Origin: Hyphomicrobiales bacterium
Lineage (GTDB): Bacteria; Pseudomonadota; Alphaproteobacteria; Rhizobiales; Rhizobiaceae
Reading direction: 5' to 3'
Assembly: GCA_900468535.1 (NCBI GenBank)
Contig: UBTY01000008.1
Location: 62,001-126,000 of the forward strand
Length of the DNA: 64,000 bases
Below are positions 1 through 7,866 of this stretch, one piece after another. Under the pieces are notes generated by a model. The model saw only the letters and a program-made list of their open reading frames with translations. It made no database searches and was not told where the DNA came from. The position numbers were made by a program, and so were the translations under genes. Within the stretch, counting starts at the first letter, position 1, and each line of letters begins with the position of its first letter.

Positions 1-1
1 T

Positions 2-787
2 CTGGGGGCTCCCGTCGTCAAGCTGAGGCTTTCGGCCGACCAGCCGGTGGCGCAGATTTCGTTGCGTTTGTCGGATGTTCTGCCGGATGGGCGCGTGACG
101 CGCGTCAGCTACCAGGTGTTCAACCTCAACCATCACGTCAGCCATGAAGCGCCGGAAGCGCTCGTACCCGGCAAGAAGATCGACGTCGCGATCAAGCTCA
201 ACGATTGCGGCTATCGCTTCGAGAAGGGACACCGCGTCCGTCTTTCTATCGCGACCGGTTACTGGCCAATGGTGTGGCCGGCTCCTGCAGCCGTGACGCT
301 TTCGATCGATGCCAGCGAGAGCGCCCTTGAGCTTCCCGTACGTCCGCAGCGACAGCAGGAACAGGCCGTTGCATTCGAGGCTCCGGCGCATGGTCCCTTC
401 ACGCCGATCACGCAGGTCGATCCCGGCAGCGTGCGCCGCTGGACGGAGCAGGACCACGTTACCGGCCAGACGACGTACATCACGGAAGGCATCGGCGGGC
501 TCTTCGGCGAGGGCGTGTTGTGCTTCGACGATATCGACACGCAACTCGGTCACAGCCTGAAGCGGGAACTCACGGTTCATGATGATGATCCGTTGTCGGC
601 TCGCTACGTGCTGACGCAGCGCTATGAGATGGGCCGTGACGGATGGCGGATCGATATTGCGAGCCGTACCGAAATGCGCTCCGACGCCACGAACTTCTAC
701 CTCACCGGCACGCTGGAGGCGAAGGAGAACGGAACGGTCGTCGCAACCCGTCAATGGGACCAGACGATCGCACGCGATTTCCTCTGA
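2..787 (+). CDS. CocE/NonD (peptidase S15) family hydrolase, C-terminal part
   Basis: The frame is open from the first bases of the window, so this is the 3' end of a longer gene; the GTG at 47 is internal. The roughly 260 visible residues look like the beta-rich C-terminal jelly-roll domain of X-Pro dipeptidyl-peptidase / CocE hydrolases (PF08530), including the segment GYRFEKGHRVRLSIATGYWP that is typical of that domain (residues hydrophobic and aromatic around a KGHR turn). The alpha/beta-hydrolase catalytic domain would lie upstream, outside the window. The substrate (peptide, ester or amide) cannot be told from this part. A strong hairpin terminator follows at 824-856, so this is the last gene of its transcript. 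Confidence 0.75.
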   Translation: MGAPVVKLRLSADQPVAQISLRLSDVLPDGRVTRVSYQVFNLNHHVSHEAPEALVPGKKIDVAIKLNDCGYRFEKGHRVRLSIATGYWPMVWPAPAAVTLSIDASESALELPVRPQRQQEQAVAFEAPAHGPFTPITQVDPGSVRRWTEQDHVTGQTTYITEGIGGLFGEGVLCFDDIDTQLGHSLKRELTVHDDDPLSARYVLTQRYEMGRDGWRIDIASRTEMRSDATNFYLTGTLEAKENGTVVATRQWDQTIARDFL

Positions 788-823
788 TACGGAACCGCCT
801 GGTCCCAAGCAGGCGATGTTCTC

Positions 824-856
824 ACGATGACCGGGCCTTGCTGCCCGGTCATCGTT
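824..856 (+). terminator. Rho-independent-type hairpin after the hydrolase gene
   Basis: A perfect 13-bp stem (ACGATGACCGGGC at 824-836 pairing with 843-855) with a 6-nt loop lies 36 bp after the stop codon. The T-tract is short (TT then C), but stem strength and position fit a transcription terminator. Confidence 0.7.
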
Positions 857-1019
857 CGCAATCTACCCGGCAAGCGATCTTGTAGCGAAGTTAGCTTGCG
901 GTCCGTGTTTTTGCTCGGTTGCATTCCTGTCGGCGCGGCTCATTTGAGGTAATTGTTAGGATTTCTAGGGTAGGTAGAACTGCCTGCAATCATCCTTCGA
1001 TTACTGCCATCGGAACACC

Positions 1020-1382
1020 ATGAGCGAATTCCAGAACAGAGCTGTCCGCCTTATCACCGCTTGCGAAGGGGAAGGTGCGCTTGCGGATCTGCCGAAGCGT
1101 TTCAGCAACCTCCTGACCGGAATTGCGGAACTGCACAACGCCGTGGGCAAGCCTGTCGATAACGTTGACCTCGCCAAATTGCAGGGCCAATCCAAGGGCC
1201 CGGCACGCAGCGTCGATGTCGTGATCGGTGATCTGATGAGAGAGTTGGCCGCAATCGGCTACCTGCACGACATCGATATCATGCAGGCCGGTTACAACGG
1301 CCTTGATAGTCGTCTGCAGGACATCAAGCGGTTGCTGAAGGCCGCGCGGAGCGATAACCGCCGCGGCGCAGACCAAGAGTAG
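1020..1382 (+). CDS. Hypothetical protein, 120 aa
   Basis: This ORF codes for a soluble, probably helical 120-aa protein with no signal peptide or membrane segment. The middle reads as an amphipathic helix pair (KRFSNLLTGIAELHNAVGKP) and the C-terminus is basic (KRLLKAARSDNRR). I recognise no family. Codon use is typical of the neighbours, with GC-rich third positions, which favours it over the overlapping minus-strand frame at 990-1421. The ATG at 1020 has only a weak purine stretch (GGAA) upstream. It sits alone between a terminator and the DUF1612 gene, in the same direction as both. Confidence 0.5.
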   Translation: MSEFQNRAVRLITACEGEGALADLPKRFSNLLTGIAELHNAVGKPVDNVDLAKLQGQSKGPARSVDVVIGDLMRELAAIGYLHDIDIMQAGYNGLDSRLQDIKRLLKAARSDNRRGADQE

Positions 1383-1503
1383 AACCGGAAAATACACCTC
1401 CGACTCGCCTTGCATCTCCATCTGCCGTCTGCGTTTGACGCGGTAGGCCGCGGAAGCGATTTGGCTGTTTGCTTCTGTTCACACAAACGATAAACCTCCA
1501 GGC

Positions 1504-2616
1504 ATGCGATATGAGATCGATGCTTCGCTGATCAAACTGCTGCTGCCTGATATCGTTCTGGCGGAGGATGGTCTGGCTCGCCTCGATGAGCGGGCTCAGC
1601 GCTCGTCGGTCGCGCAAGGGTTTGCCGAACGCGGGCACTTCTTCGATGCAGTCGGCGCGATGTGGGTGGCGGGCGAACTCGTCCACGTCGAAGATCTCGT
1701 TCTCCACGATGCGCATATGGATAGCCGCGCGCCGAGCCACGAGTTGACGATCGCTCACGCCGTTCTACGGGCGAGGCGGCGGATCTGGACGGGCGATGCG
1801 AATTGGGCGCTGACAAGAGCCGGTCTCGCGGTTCTTTCGGGCGCGCCGGGGCACGAAAGGGAAGCCCCGCGAGCCGGCGTGGCTAAAACCAACGACGACG
1901 ACACAGACGCTCTGCTCTCCGCGGAACTCGCCGAGATCGATGCCGTGCTTGAGCGCTCGACCCGGCTTCTCGATGAGCATCTCGCAAAGCCGGCTCCGGA
2001 TCAATCACCCAAGCCCGCGCCTTCGAAGGCCGCCGGAGACCCCATGGGGCTCTTCGATGACGAGGAATGGGACGAAGCCTCGCGGCTACACGAGTGGTGT
2101 CGCCTCATTCCCCTTGCCGACACGATGCCATGCGTGCTTGGAGCGGCCCTCCTGTTCGAGGGCTGGGAAAAGATCGAGCCTCTGCGGCGGCAGCACTGGC
2201 TGGGCGGCCTGCTTGTCTCGAGTTACCTCCGCGCCCGTGGAAAGGTCACGTCCCATCTGTTTTCCTTCCACGCAGGTCTGCGGACGGTTCGCCACGAACT
2301 TCGGCGCGCAAAGGACCGCCGCACGCGGCTGCAGGCATTCCTTCAGGGGATGACGGAAAGCGCCGTTCTCGGGCTGAAGGAGATGGATCGGCTATCGCTC
2401 GCGCAAACGCAGATGGAGCTCCGCTTCAAGGACCGGCGCTCCAATAGCAGCCTTCCTCACCTCGCTGATTTCATACTGTCCCGTCCGATCGTTTCTTCCG
2501 CAATGGTAGCCAAGGAATTGGGGGTCACCGGCCGCGGTGCACTCAATCTGCTGAACGACATCGGTGTCCGAGAGATCACGGGTCGCGGCCGGTACCGCGC
2601 CTGGGGCATCCTTTAA
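1504..2616 (+). CDS. RHE_PE00001 family protein (DUF1612, C-terminal helix-turn-helix)
   Basis: The 370-aa protein matches the rhizobial RHE_PE00001 / DUF1612 family: N-terminus with the conserved run LPDIVLAEDGLARLDERA, a central segment on multiple defects and arginine-rich patches (LRARRRIWTGDA), a long helical region rich in Arg around residues 255-310, and a C-terminal helix-turn-helix (about 325-370: SSAMVAKELGVTGRGALNLL...). Such proteins are common on rhizobial plasmids; a DNA-binding role is inferred only from the C-terminal fold and the biochemical function is unknown. The start follows a CTCCAGGC stretch and is the first in-frame ATG. A terminator follows within 7 bp, so the gene is monocistronic or ends a transcript. 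Confidence 0.8.
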   Translation: MRYEIDASLIKLLLPDIVLAEDGLARLDERAQRSSVAQGFAERGHFFDAVGAMWVAGELVHVEDLVLHDAHMDSRAPSHELTIAHAVLRARRRIWTGDANWALTRAGLAVLSGAPGHEREAPRAGVAKTNDDDTDALLSAELAEIDAVLERSTRLLDEHLAKPAPDQSPKPAPSKAAGDPMGLFDDEEWDEASRLHEWCRLIPLADTMPCVLGAALLFEGWEKIEPLRRQHWLGGLLVSSYLRARGKVTSHLFSFHAGLRTVRHELRRAKDRRTRLQAFLQGMTESAVLGLKEMDRLSLAQTQMELRFKDRRSNSSLPHLADFILSRPIVSSAMVAKELGVTGRGALNLLNDIGVREITGRGRYRAWGIL

Positions 2617-2622
2617 ACGAAG

Positions 2623-2651
2623 AAGGGGCCGTGTTTCTCACACGACCCCTT
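2623..2651 (+). terminator. Hairpin terminator after the DUF1612 gene
   Basis: A 12-bp stem with one G-T type mismatch (AAGGGGCCGTGT at 2623-2634 with ACACGACCCCTT at 2640-2651) and a 5-nt loop lies 6 bp after the stop codon. The 5' A and 3' T flanks would let it work in either direction. Confidence 0.7.
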
Positions 2652-2663
2652 GATGGGTGAACA

Positions 2664-2700
2664 CCCGATCCGCGCATCCTGTCACAGAGTGCGGATCGGG
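2664..2700. terminator. Inverted repeat downstream of the Bax-inhibitor-like gene
   Basis: CCCGATCCGC (2664-2673) is repeated inverted at 2691-2700 with a 17-nt loop, 44 bp beyond the stop of the minus-strand gene ending at 2744. It may be that gene's terminator, although no T-run follows on the minus strand. Confidence 0.4.
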
Positions 2701-2743
2701 CGCTCGAGCGCTTCCATTGCCCCCAGAAGCGCTTGTCTCTTAA

Positions 2744-3460
2744 CTATTCCCGCTCGCCCGTGAAGTTGAGCAGCAGCTGGAAGATGTTGACGAAGTTCAG
2801 GTAGAGCGAGAGCGCGCCGAAGACGGCCAGCTTCTGGTTCGATTCCTGATCGTAGTTTTCCGAATACTGTTCCTTGATGTTCTGCGTGTCGTAGGCAGTC
2901 AGGCCGACGAAGACGAGAATACCGATGACCGAGATCGCGAACTGCAGCGCGCTGGAGCCAAGGAAGATGTTCACGATGCTGGCGATAACGACGCCGATCA
3001 GGCCCATCATCAGGAACGAGCCGAAGCGGGAAAGATCACGCTTGGTCACGTAGCCGTAAAGGCTCGTTGCACCGAACATCGTGGCCGCAATGAAGAAGGT
3101 GCGCGCGATGCTGGTCCCGGTGAAGACCAGGAAAACAGAGGCGAGCGACAGTCCCATGACGGCGCAGAAGGCCCAGAAAGTCATCTGTGCGGCGCTTGCC
3201 GACATCGTCTGGATCTTGAACGAGAAGAAGAAGACGAAGGCGAGCGGCGCCAGCATGACCACCCACTTCAACGGCGACTGGAAGATCGGCACGTAGAGAG
3301 CAGGGGTGCTGCCGACGATGAAGGCGACGATGCCGGTGATGACCAGGCCGATGCCCATGTAGTTGTAAACGCGCAGCATGTGCTGGCGCAGGCCTTCGTC
3401 GAACATCGCCTGAGAGCCGGCGGCCGAGCCGAAGCCATAGCGGGGATTGATCGGGTTCAT
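2744..3460 (-). CDS. Bax inhibitor-1 / YccA family membrane protein
   Basis: The 238-aa protein is a BI-1/YccA (PF01027) member: a cytoplasmic N-terminus of about 30 residues, then seven closely spaced hydrophobic segments, ending with the family signature of a last polar helix (SLYLNFVNIFQLLLNFTGERE) after an acidic/aromatic half-loop. The conserved TAYDTQNIK motif is present. These proteins sit in the inner membrane and are linked to calcium/proton leak and stress tolerance or to FtsH quality control; no specific substrate can be read here. The start chosen is the ATG at 3460, 6 nt after a GGAG Shine-Dalgarno; the longer frame upstream runs into the anti-sigma gene. It is 19 bp after the anti-sigma stop and may share its transcript. 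Confidence 0.88.
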   Translation of the reverse strand: MNPINPRYGFGSAAGSQAMFDEGLRQHMLRVYNYMGIGLVITGIVAFIVGSTPALYVPIFQSPLKWVVMLAPLAFVFFFSFKIQTMSASAAQMTFWAFCAVMGLSLASVFLVFTGTSIARTFFIAATMFGATSLYGYVTKRDLSRFGSFLMMGLIGVVIASIVNIFLGSSALQFAISVIGILVFVGLTAYDTQNIKEQYSENYDQESNQKLAVFGALSLYLNFVNIFQLLLNFTGERE

Positions 3461-3479
3461 ACTGATCTCCTCGAGTGAA

Positions 3480-4244
3480 CTAGTAGAGGGTTCGGACAAG
3501 CTGTTCGGCTGCCCGATCCAATGGAATTGTGCGGTCGCCGGCGACCAGCGCATAGGCCACGTCGCCGATCTGCCAGTAGGCAACTTCCGCGTTGTCGAGC
3601 GCCATGTGCTTCACGGACTGAACGGCGAAGGCACCGGGGCGGACAGCAAACAGCGACAGCTGCTTGGCGTCGTTCGTATTCAATGAAACCTCGACACTCG
3701 GCCCGAACTCGGAGGGGAAGATCTGCACATCGGCGATCGTCCAGTCCGTGGGCAGTTGCGGCATGACCACAGCGGTCGCCGCACGAATGTCTTCCGGTTT
3801 GTAGACGGTCGTCGGTTGGGATACGGACTGACGCACGAGAGCCGTCTTGTAGGCTCGCACGGCATCCTCGACAAATGCCGGCGCGGGAACCGAGGCCGCC
3901 ACTTCCGTCGCCGTGAAGGCGCCAAAGGAGGTGTGCGCAACCCATCCGGCCGCAACCAGAACCGTGACCGCAGCTATCCGCTGAACGGCGTGAAAGAAGC
4001 GGCCATATGCGAGACCTCGCTCCAGCCGGCGGGCGGCATCGCGGGTTTCCGGGCGTCCAAAGGCGCTCTCGTTGGCAAGGGCCAGCCTGAGTTCACCCTT
4101 GATGCTGAGATCGGCCATGACTTTGGCCGCAGTAGCCGGGTTTTCCGACAGGTAGGATTCAACCTGAATACGGCGGGCGACATCCAGCTCACCGTCGACA
4201 TAGGCATCGAGATCGGCATCGACGATCGGATCAGTTATTTTCAT
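3480..4244 (-). CDS. Anti-sigma factor, single membrane pass
   Basis: The 254-aa protein has a cytoplasmic N-terminal domain (about 1-75, with the anti-sigma-type motif DLDAYVDGELDVARRIQVES), one transmembrane segment (about 86-108) and a periplasmic domain of some 145 residues. The N-terminal region lacks the HxxxCxxC zinc ligands of ZAS anti-sigma factors, so this would be a zinc-free variant. It overlaps the preceding ECF sigma gene by 14 bp, the usual arrangement for translationally coupled sigma/anti-sigma pairs, and is therefore the likely membrane-held inhibitor of that sigma factor. The signal sensed by the periplasmic domain is not apparent. Confidence 0.85.
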   Translation of the reverse strand: MKITDPIVDADLDAYVDGELDVARRIQVESYLSENPATAAKVMADLSIKGELRLALANESAFGRPETRDAARRLERGLAYGRFFHAVQRIAAVTVLVAAGWVAHTSFGAFTATEVAASVPAPAFVEDAVRAYKTALVRQSVSQPTTVYKPEDIRAATAVVMPQLPTDWTIADVQIFPSEFGPSVEVSLNTNDAKQLSLFAVRPGAFAVQSVKHMALDNAEVAYWQIGDVAYALVAGDRTIPLDRAAEQLVRTLY

Positions 4245-4770
4245 TGCCGCCTCCTTCGATCAATCTCAGGTGTTTCTTTCGGGGTGCCCCTTCCTCGAAC
4301 TCTCGCAATTGCGCTCGCGCTCGCGAGATACGCGACATCAGGGTTCCGATCGGAATACCCAGCGCCGTCGCTGCTTCCTGATAGGAAAGATCTTCGATGG
4401 CCACGAGGTGAAGCGCTTCGCGCTGCTCTTCAGGAAGCTCGAAAAATGCTTCGCGAACCTGCTTGAGGCGCACGGCATGCTCCTGGCCGGCCGGCAGAGA
4501 CTGGTCGGCCTGCGCGGCGGCCTCATCGTGCCGTCGTGTCAGGGACCGGTTCTGCCGGACGCGGTCAATGTGAGCGTTATGCAGAATCGAGAGCAGCCAC
4601 GTACGCAAGTTACCAGCACGACGGAAGCTCTGCCTCTTCTCAAATGCCCGGATCAAGGCATCTTGGACCAGATCCTCCGCCTCGTCTGAATTGCGCACCA
4701 GCGAGCGGGCATAGCGACGAAGCGCTGCCAACTGGCCAATGACATCAAAGGGGCGTTCTTTCCGTTCCAT
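4231..4770 (-). CDS. ECF-family RNA polymerase sigma factor
   Basis: The 179-aa protein has sigma region 2 (about 8-75, with the -10 recognition segment SDEAEDLVQDALIRAFEK followed by NLRTWLLSILHN) and region 4 (about 110-160, with the helix-turn-helix SYQEAATALGIPIGTLMSRISRARAQL). It lacks regions 1 and 3, as ECF sigma factors do. The adjacent, overlapping anti-sigma gene confirms the type. A GGGAAT-N17-CGTATA pair ends only 8 bp before the start codon and resembles promoters of autoregulated ECF sigmas, so it probably drives its own operon with a nearly leaderless mRNA. There is no clear Shine-Dalgarno before the ATG at 4770, in line with that. Confidence 0.88.
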   Translation of the reverse strand: MERKERPFDVIGQLAALRRYARSLVRNSDEAEDLVQDALIRAFEKRQSFRRAGNLRTWLLSILHNAHIDRVRQNRSLTRRHDEAAAQADQSLPAGQEHAVRLKQVREAFFELPEEQREALHLVAIEDLSYQEAATALGIPIGTLMSRISRARAQLREFEEGAPRKKHLRLIEGGGNENN

Positions 4771-4777
4771 GATTGAG

Positions 4778-4806
4778 TATACGGAGCTGCGTGGCGATTT
4801 ATTCCC
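4778..4806 (-). promoter_or_regulatory. Candidate autoregulated ECF promoter of the sigma/anti-sigma operon
   Basis: On the minus strand GGGAAT (4806-4801) is followed after exactly 17 bp by CGTATA (4783-4778). This looks like an alphaproteobacterial ECF-type -35/-10 pair. Transcription would begin near 4771, within a base or two of the ATG. Confidence 0.5.
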
Positions 4807-4859
4807 GGCTTAATGAAAAAAATCGAAGTTTCCGTTGAGCCGCGAATAAAGAACCAGCT

Positions 4860-5255
4860 TTATAAGGCGGCTCCCTCCGACAACTCCTCAAGAATGGGAC
4901 AATCCGGCCGCTCGGTTCCGTGGCACGAATGCACGAGATGTTCGAGCGTATGGCGCAGCTGCGTGAGCTCCCGGATCTTCTGATCGATCTGCGCCAGCTT
5001 GGTCATGGTCAACTCCCGTACGTCGCCACTCGCTCGGCTCTTGTCTTCGTAAAGCGCCAGAAGCTGTCGGCATTCCTCGACGGAAAAGCCGAGGCTTCTG
5101 GCGCGGTGGAGAAAACGCAGCTTGTGCACGTCGTCCGCTGCGTAGTCGCGGTAGCCGTTGTTCGCGCGGTCCGGGCGGATCAGTCCGATATCCTCGTAGT
5201 AGCGGATCGTCTTTGAAGGCAGGCCGGACAGGTCGGAAGCATCGCCGATATTCAT
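4860..5255 (-). CDS. hmrR: MerR-family copper-responsive regulator (HmrR/CueR type)
   Basis: The 131-aa protein has the MerR N-terminal winged helix (SGLPSKTIRYYEDIGLIRP), the dimerisation helix and a C-terminal metal loop with Cys111 and Cys119 in C-x7-C spacing (CHGTERPDC), which is the copper/silver-binding pattern of CueR and HmrR. It lies 9 bp downstream of copA on the same strand, so the regulator is the second gene of the copA operon and autoregulated through it. Its target is the promoter at 7792-7822. Established behaviour of the family: apo-protein bound to the long-spacer promoter represses, and Cu(I) binding distorts the DNA to activate. The ATG at 5255 follows an AGGAG sequence. 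Confidence 0.92.
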   Translation of the reverse strand: MNIGDASDLSGLPSKTIRYYEDIGLIRPDRANNGYRDYAADDVHKLRFLHRARSLGFSVEECRQLLALYEDKSRASGDVRELTMTKLAQIDQKIRELTQLRHTLEHLVHSCHGTERPDCPILEELSEGAAL

Positions 5256-5264
5256 ATCGCTCTC

Positions 5265-7757
5265 CTATAGCTTGGCAAGGCGCAGGCGAAGCGCATTGCC
5301 AATGACCGATACTGAGGACAGGCTCATCGCCGCGGCAGCAATCATCGGCGACAGCAGCAAGCCGAAGGCGGGATAGAGAAGACCCGCTGCAACCGGAATG
5401 CCAAGCGCGTTATAGCCAAACGCAAAGGTCAGATTCTGGCGGATATTGGTCATGGTCGCCAGAGCCAGCCGCCGCGCGCGAACGATGCCGTTGAGATCGC
5501 CTTTCACGAGCGTAATTCCGGCACTCTCCATGGCAACATCAGCACCCGTACCCATGGCGATCCCGACGTCGGCGGCAGCCAGGGCCGGTGCGTCGTTCAC
5601 GCCATCGCCAGCCATGGCGACGACCTTGCCGTTACGGCGCAGGTCATCGATCAGGGCCTTTTTGCCTTCCGGCAGTACGTCGGCGAGGATCTCGTCGATG
5701 CGCAGGCTTTCGGCGACGGCGCGTGCGGTGCGCTCGTTGTCACCCGTTGCCATGATGATCCGGAGCCCGCTTGCGTGCAGCGCCTCGATCGCGGCGGCTG
5801 TCGTGGGCTTGATGCGGTCGGCGACGGCGATGAGCCCGGAGAGGGCGCCATCGACCGTGACGAACATCACGGTCTTGCCGCCATCGCGAAGTTGCTCCAC
5901 CTGTGCATCCGTTGCCTCTCGGCCGACGCCGAGGTCAGCGAGCATGGCAACATTTCCCAATGCGATCGATCGACCGTCAACCTGTCCCTGAACGCCTTTT
6001 CCTGCGGTCGCCTTGAATTCCGAAAGATCCGGGATCGGGATATCACGCTCCAGCGCGCCCTTGACGATCGCTTCGGCGAGCGGGTGTTCGGATCCGCGCT
6101 CAAGCGCTGCGGCAAGGGAGAGCAGCTCCCGTTCGGTGGTGCCGGCAAGCGGGATCACATCGGTCAACTCCGGCTTGCCCTCGGTCAGCGTTCCCGTTTT
6201 ATCGACAATGAGGGTGTCGACCTTCGAAAGTCTCTCCAGCGCTTCGGCATCTTTGACAAGAACCCCCTCGTGAGCGCCGCGACCGGTTGCGATCATGATC
6301 GACATGGGTGTGGCAAGGCCGAGAGCGCACGGGCAGGCAATGATCAGGACGGCAACCGCCGAAATAAGCGCGTGCGCGAGGCGCGGCTCCGGTCCCAGGA
6401 AGAACCAGAGGACGAAGGCGAGCGCTGCGGCCAGCACCACGGCGGGTACGAACACGGACGAGACACGGTCGACGACCCCCTGGATCGGCGCGCGCGAGCG
6501 TTGGGCGCTTGCCACCATCTCAACGATACGAGACAGGGTGGTATCGGAGCCGACTTTCTCTGCCTTCATAAGCAGGCTGCCGCTCATGTTGATCGTGCCG
6601 GCGGTGACGGTATCGCCAACCGTCTTCTCCACGGGAAGAGACTCGCCTGTTATCATCGACTCATCGATTGTCGATTGCCCGTCCTCGATGCTGCCGTCGA
6701 CGGCTACACGTTCTCCCGGCCGCACGCGCAGCCGGTCGCCCACGACAATCTCATCGACCGGGATATCGGTCTCGGTCCCGTTGCCATCGATGCGCCGCGC
6801 CGTCTTGGGTGCCAAATCGAGCAGAGCCGAGATAGCGGAGCCCGTTCTCGCTCTGGCTTTCAACTCCAGCACCTGGCCGACGAATACGAGCGCGATGATC
6901 ACGGCCGCAGCTTCGAAGTAGACAGGCACGGTTCCGCCGTGGCCGGTGACCGTATGAGGGAACAGGCCGGGAGCCAGCGTCGCGACGAGGCTGTAGATGT
7001 ATGCGGTGGCAACCCCGAGCCCGATCAAGGTCCACATGTTCGGGCTGCGATTGACCAACGAAGCCCAGGCCCGCCGGAAGAAGGGAATTGCTGCCCACAG
7101 AACGACCGGCGTTGCGAGGATCAGTTCCAGCCAGGTCGCCAGTTGCTCGCCAACCCAGTCGCGTATCGGCAGTCCGAGCATCGGCCCCATGCTCAGGGCC
7201 AGCAATGGCAGGCACAACAGGCTGCTTATCCAGAGCCGGCGGGTGAAGTCGACCAGTTCTGGATTGGGGCCCGCATCTGCGGGCGGTACGCCCATCGGCT
7301 CAAGTGCCATGCCGCACTTCGGGCAGTCGCCAGGGTGATCGCTGACGACTTCCGGGTGCATAGGGCATGTATAAAGGGTGCCCTTCGGGACAGGCTTGCT
7401 CGCAGCCGCGACCTTGCCCGCCATATGATCGGCCGGCGCGGCCTCGAAACGCGTCTTGCAGCGGTCGGAGCAGAAGTAGAACTTCTCGCCACCGTGTTTC
7501 AGGAAGTGCCGGGCACTGGAACGCTCTACCGTCATGCCGCAGACGGGATCCTTGGCCAGGAGGTAATCCTGCGGCGCAGTCTCGAACTTCGTCCGGCAAC
7601 CGTCGCAGCAGAAGTGATAGGTCTTGCCCTCGTACGACAGGGACGGTTTGCCGGCAGAGGGGTCGACAATCATGCCGCAGACCGGATCGCGCACGACTTC
7701 TCCCGTCTCCTCACCATGATGGTGGTCGTGGTGATGATGTGAGTGCGTGCTATCCAT
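5265..7757 (-). CDS. copA: Copper-translocating P1B-type ATPase with YHS domains
   Basis: The 830-aa protein exports Cu(I) across the inner membrane. In order: a His-rich N-terminus (HHHHDHHH), two YHS metal-binding domains (about 20-62 and 66-110, each with DPVCGM and CxxxC/CxxxCxxxF pairs), a heavy-metal-binding domain (YTCPMHPEV...CPKCGM, about 125-155), eight predicted membrane segments, the actuator motif TGES, the transport motif CPC in helix 6 (IIACPCALG), the phosphorylation motif DKTGTLT, and [10 protein letters not shown]. There is no classic HMA (GMTCxxC) domain; YHS domains replace it. The ATG at 7757 has GAAGGAGA 6 nt upstream; the longer frame would run through the CueR-type promoter and is rejected. 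Co-transcribed with hmrR. Confidence 0.93.
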   Translation of the reverse strand: MDSTHSHHHHDHHHGEETGEVVRDPVCGMIVDPSAGKPSLSYEGKTYHFCCDGCRTKFETAPQDYLLAKDPVCGMTVERSSARHFLKHGGEKFYFCSDRCKTRFEAAPADHMAGKVAAASKPVPKGTLYTCPMHPEVVSDHPGDCPKCGMALEPMGVPPADAGPNPELVDFTRRLWISSLLCLPLLALSMGPMLGLPIRDWVGEQLATWLELILATPVVLWAAIPFFRRAWASLVNRSPNMWTLIGLGVATAYIYSLVATLAPGLFPHTVTGHGGTVPVYFEAAAVIIALVFVGQVLELKARARTGSAISALLDLAPKTARRIDGNGTETDIPVDEIVVGDRLRVRPGERVAVDGSIEDGQSTIDESMITGESLPVEKTVGDTVTAGTINMSGSLLMKAEKVGSDTTLSRIVEMVASAQRSRAPIQGVVDRVSSVFVPAVVLAAALAFVLWFFLGPEPRLAHALISAVAVLIIACPCALGLATPMSIMIATGRGAHEGVLVKDAEALERLSKVDTLIVDKTGTLTEGKPELTDVIPLAGTTERELLSLAAALERGSEHPLAEAIVKGALERDIPIPDLSEFKATAGKGVQGQVDGRSIALGNVAMLADLGVGREATDAQVEQLRDGGKTVMFVTVDGALSGLIAVADRIKPTTAAAIEALHASGLRIIMATGDNERTARAVAESLRIDEILADVLPEGKKALIDDLRRNGKVVAMAGDGVNDAPALAAADVGIAMGTGADVAMESAGITLVKGDLNGIVRARRLALATMTNIRQNLTFAFGYNALGIPVAAGLLYPAFGLLLSPMIAAAAMSLSSVSVIGNALRLRLAKL

Positions 7758-7791
7758 AACAGTCTCCTTCGCCGAACCGGCATTGGAACCC

Positions 7792-7822
7792 GTTATGAAC
7801 CTTCCAGCAACTGTAAGGTCAA
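7792..7822 (-). promoter_or_regulatory. CueR/HmrR-type promoter of copA
   Basis: Minus strand: TTGACC (7822-7817), a 19-bp spacer, then CATAAC (7797-7792). The spacer holds the dyad ACCTT...AAGGT (7799-7819). The overlong 19-bp spacer with a centred dyad is the hallmark of MerR-family activated promoters, and CueR-type boxes have just these half-sites. Confidence 0.85.
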
Positions 7823-7866
7823 GAGCAAAATTTGCGCGTTTTGACGAACGGCAATCCCAGATCCGT

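Noticed and set aside
990-1421. 143-codon minus-strand ORF opposite the small gene at 1020
   Set aside because: The plus-strand frame reads as a more normal soluble protein with better codon use, although neither is certain.
5775-7742. 655-codon ORF on the plus strand
   Set aside because: It is the complement of copA; its translation is low-complexity and Arg/Asp/His-rich, with no family pattern. High GC makes such shadow frames common.
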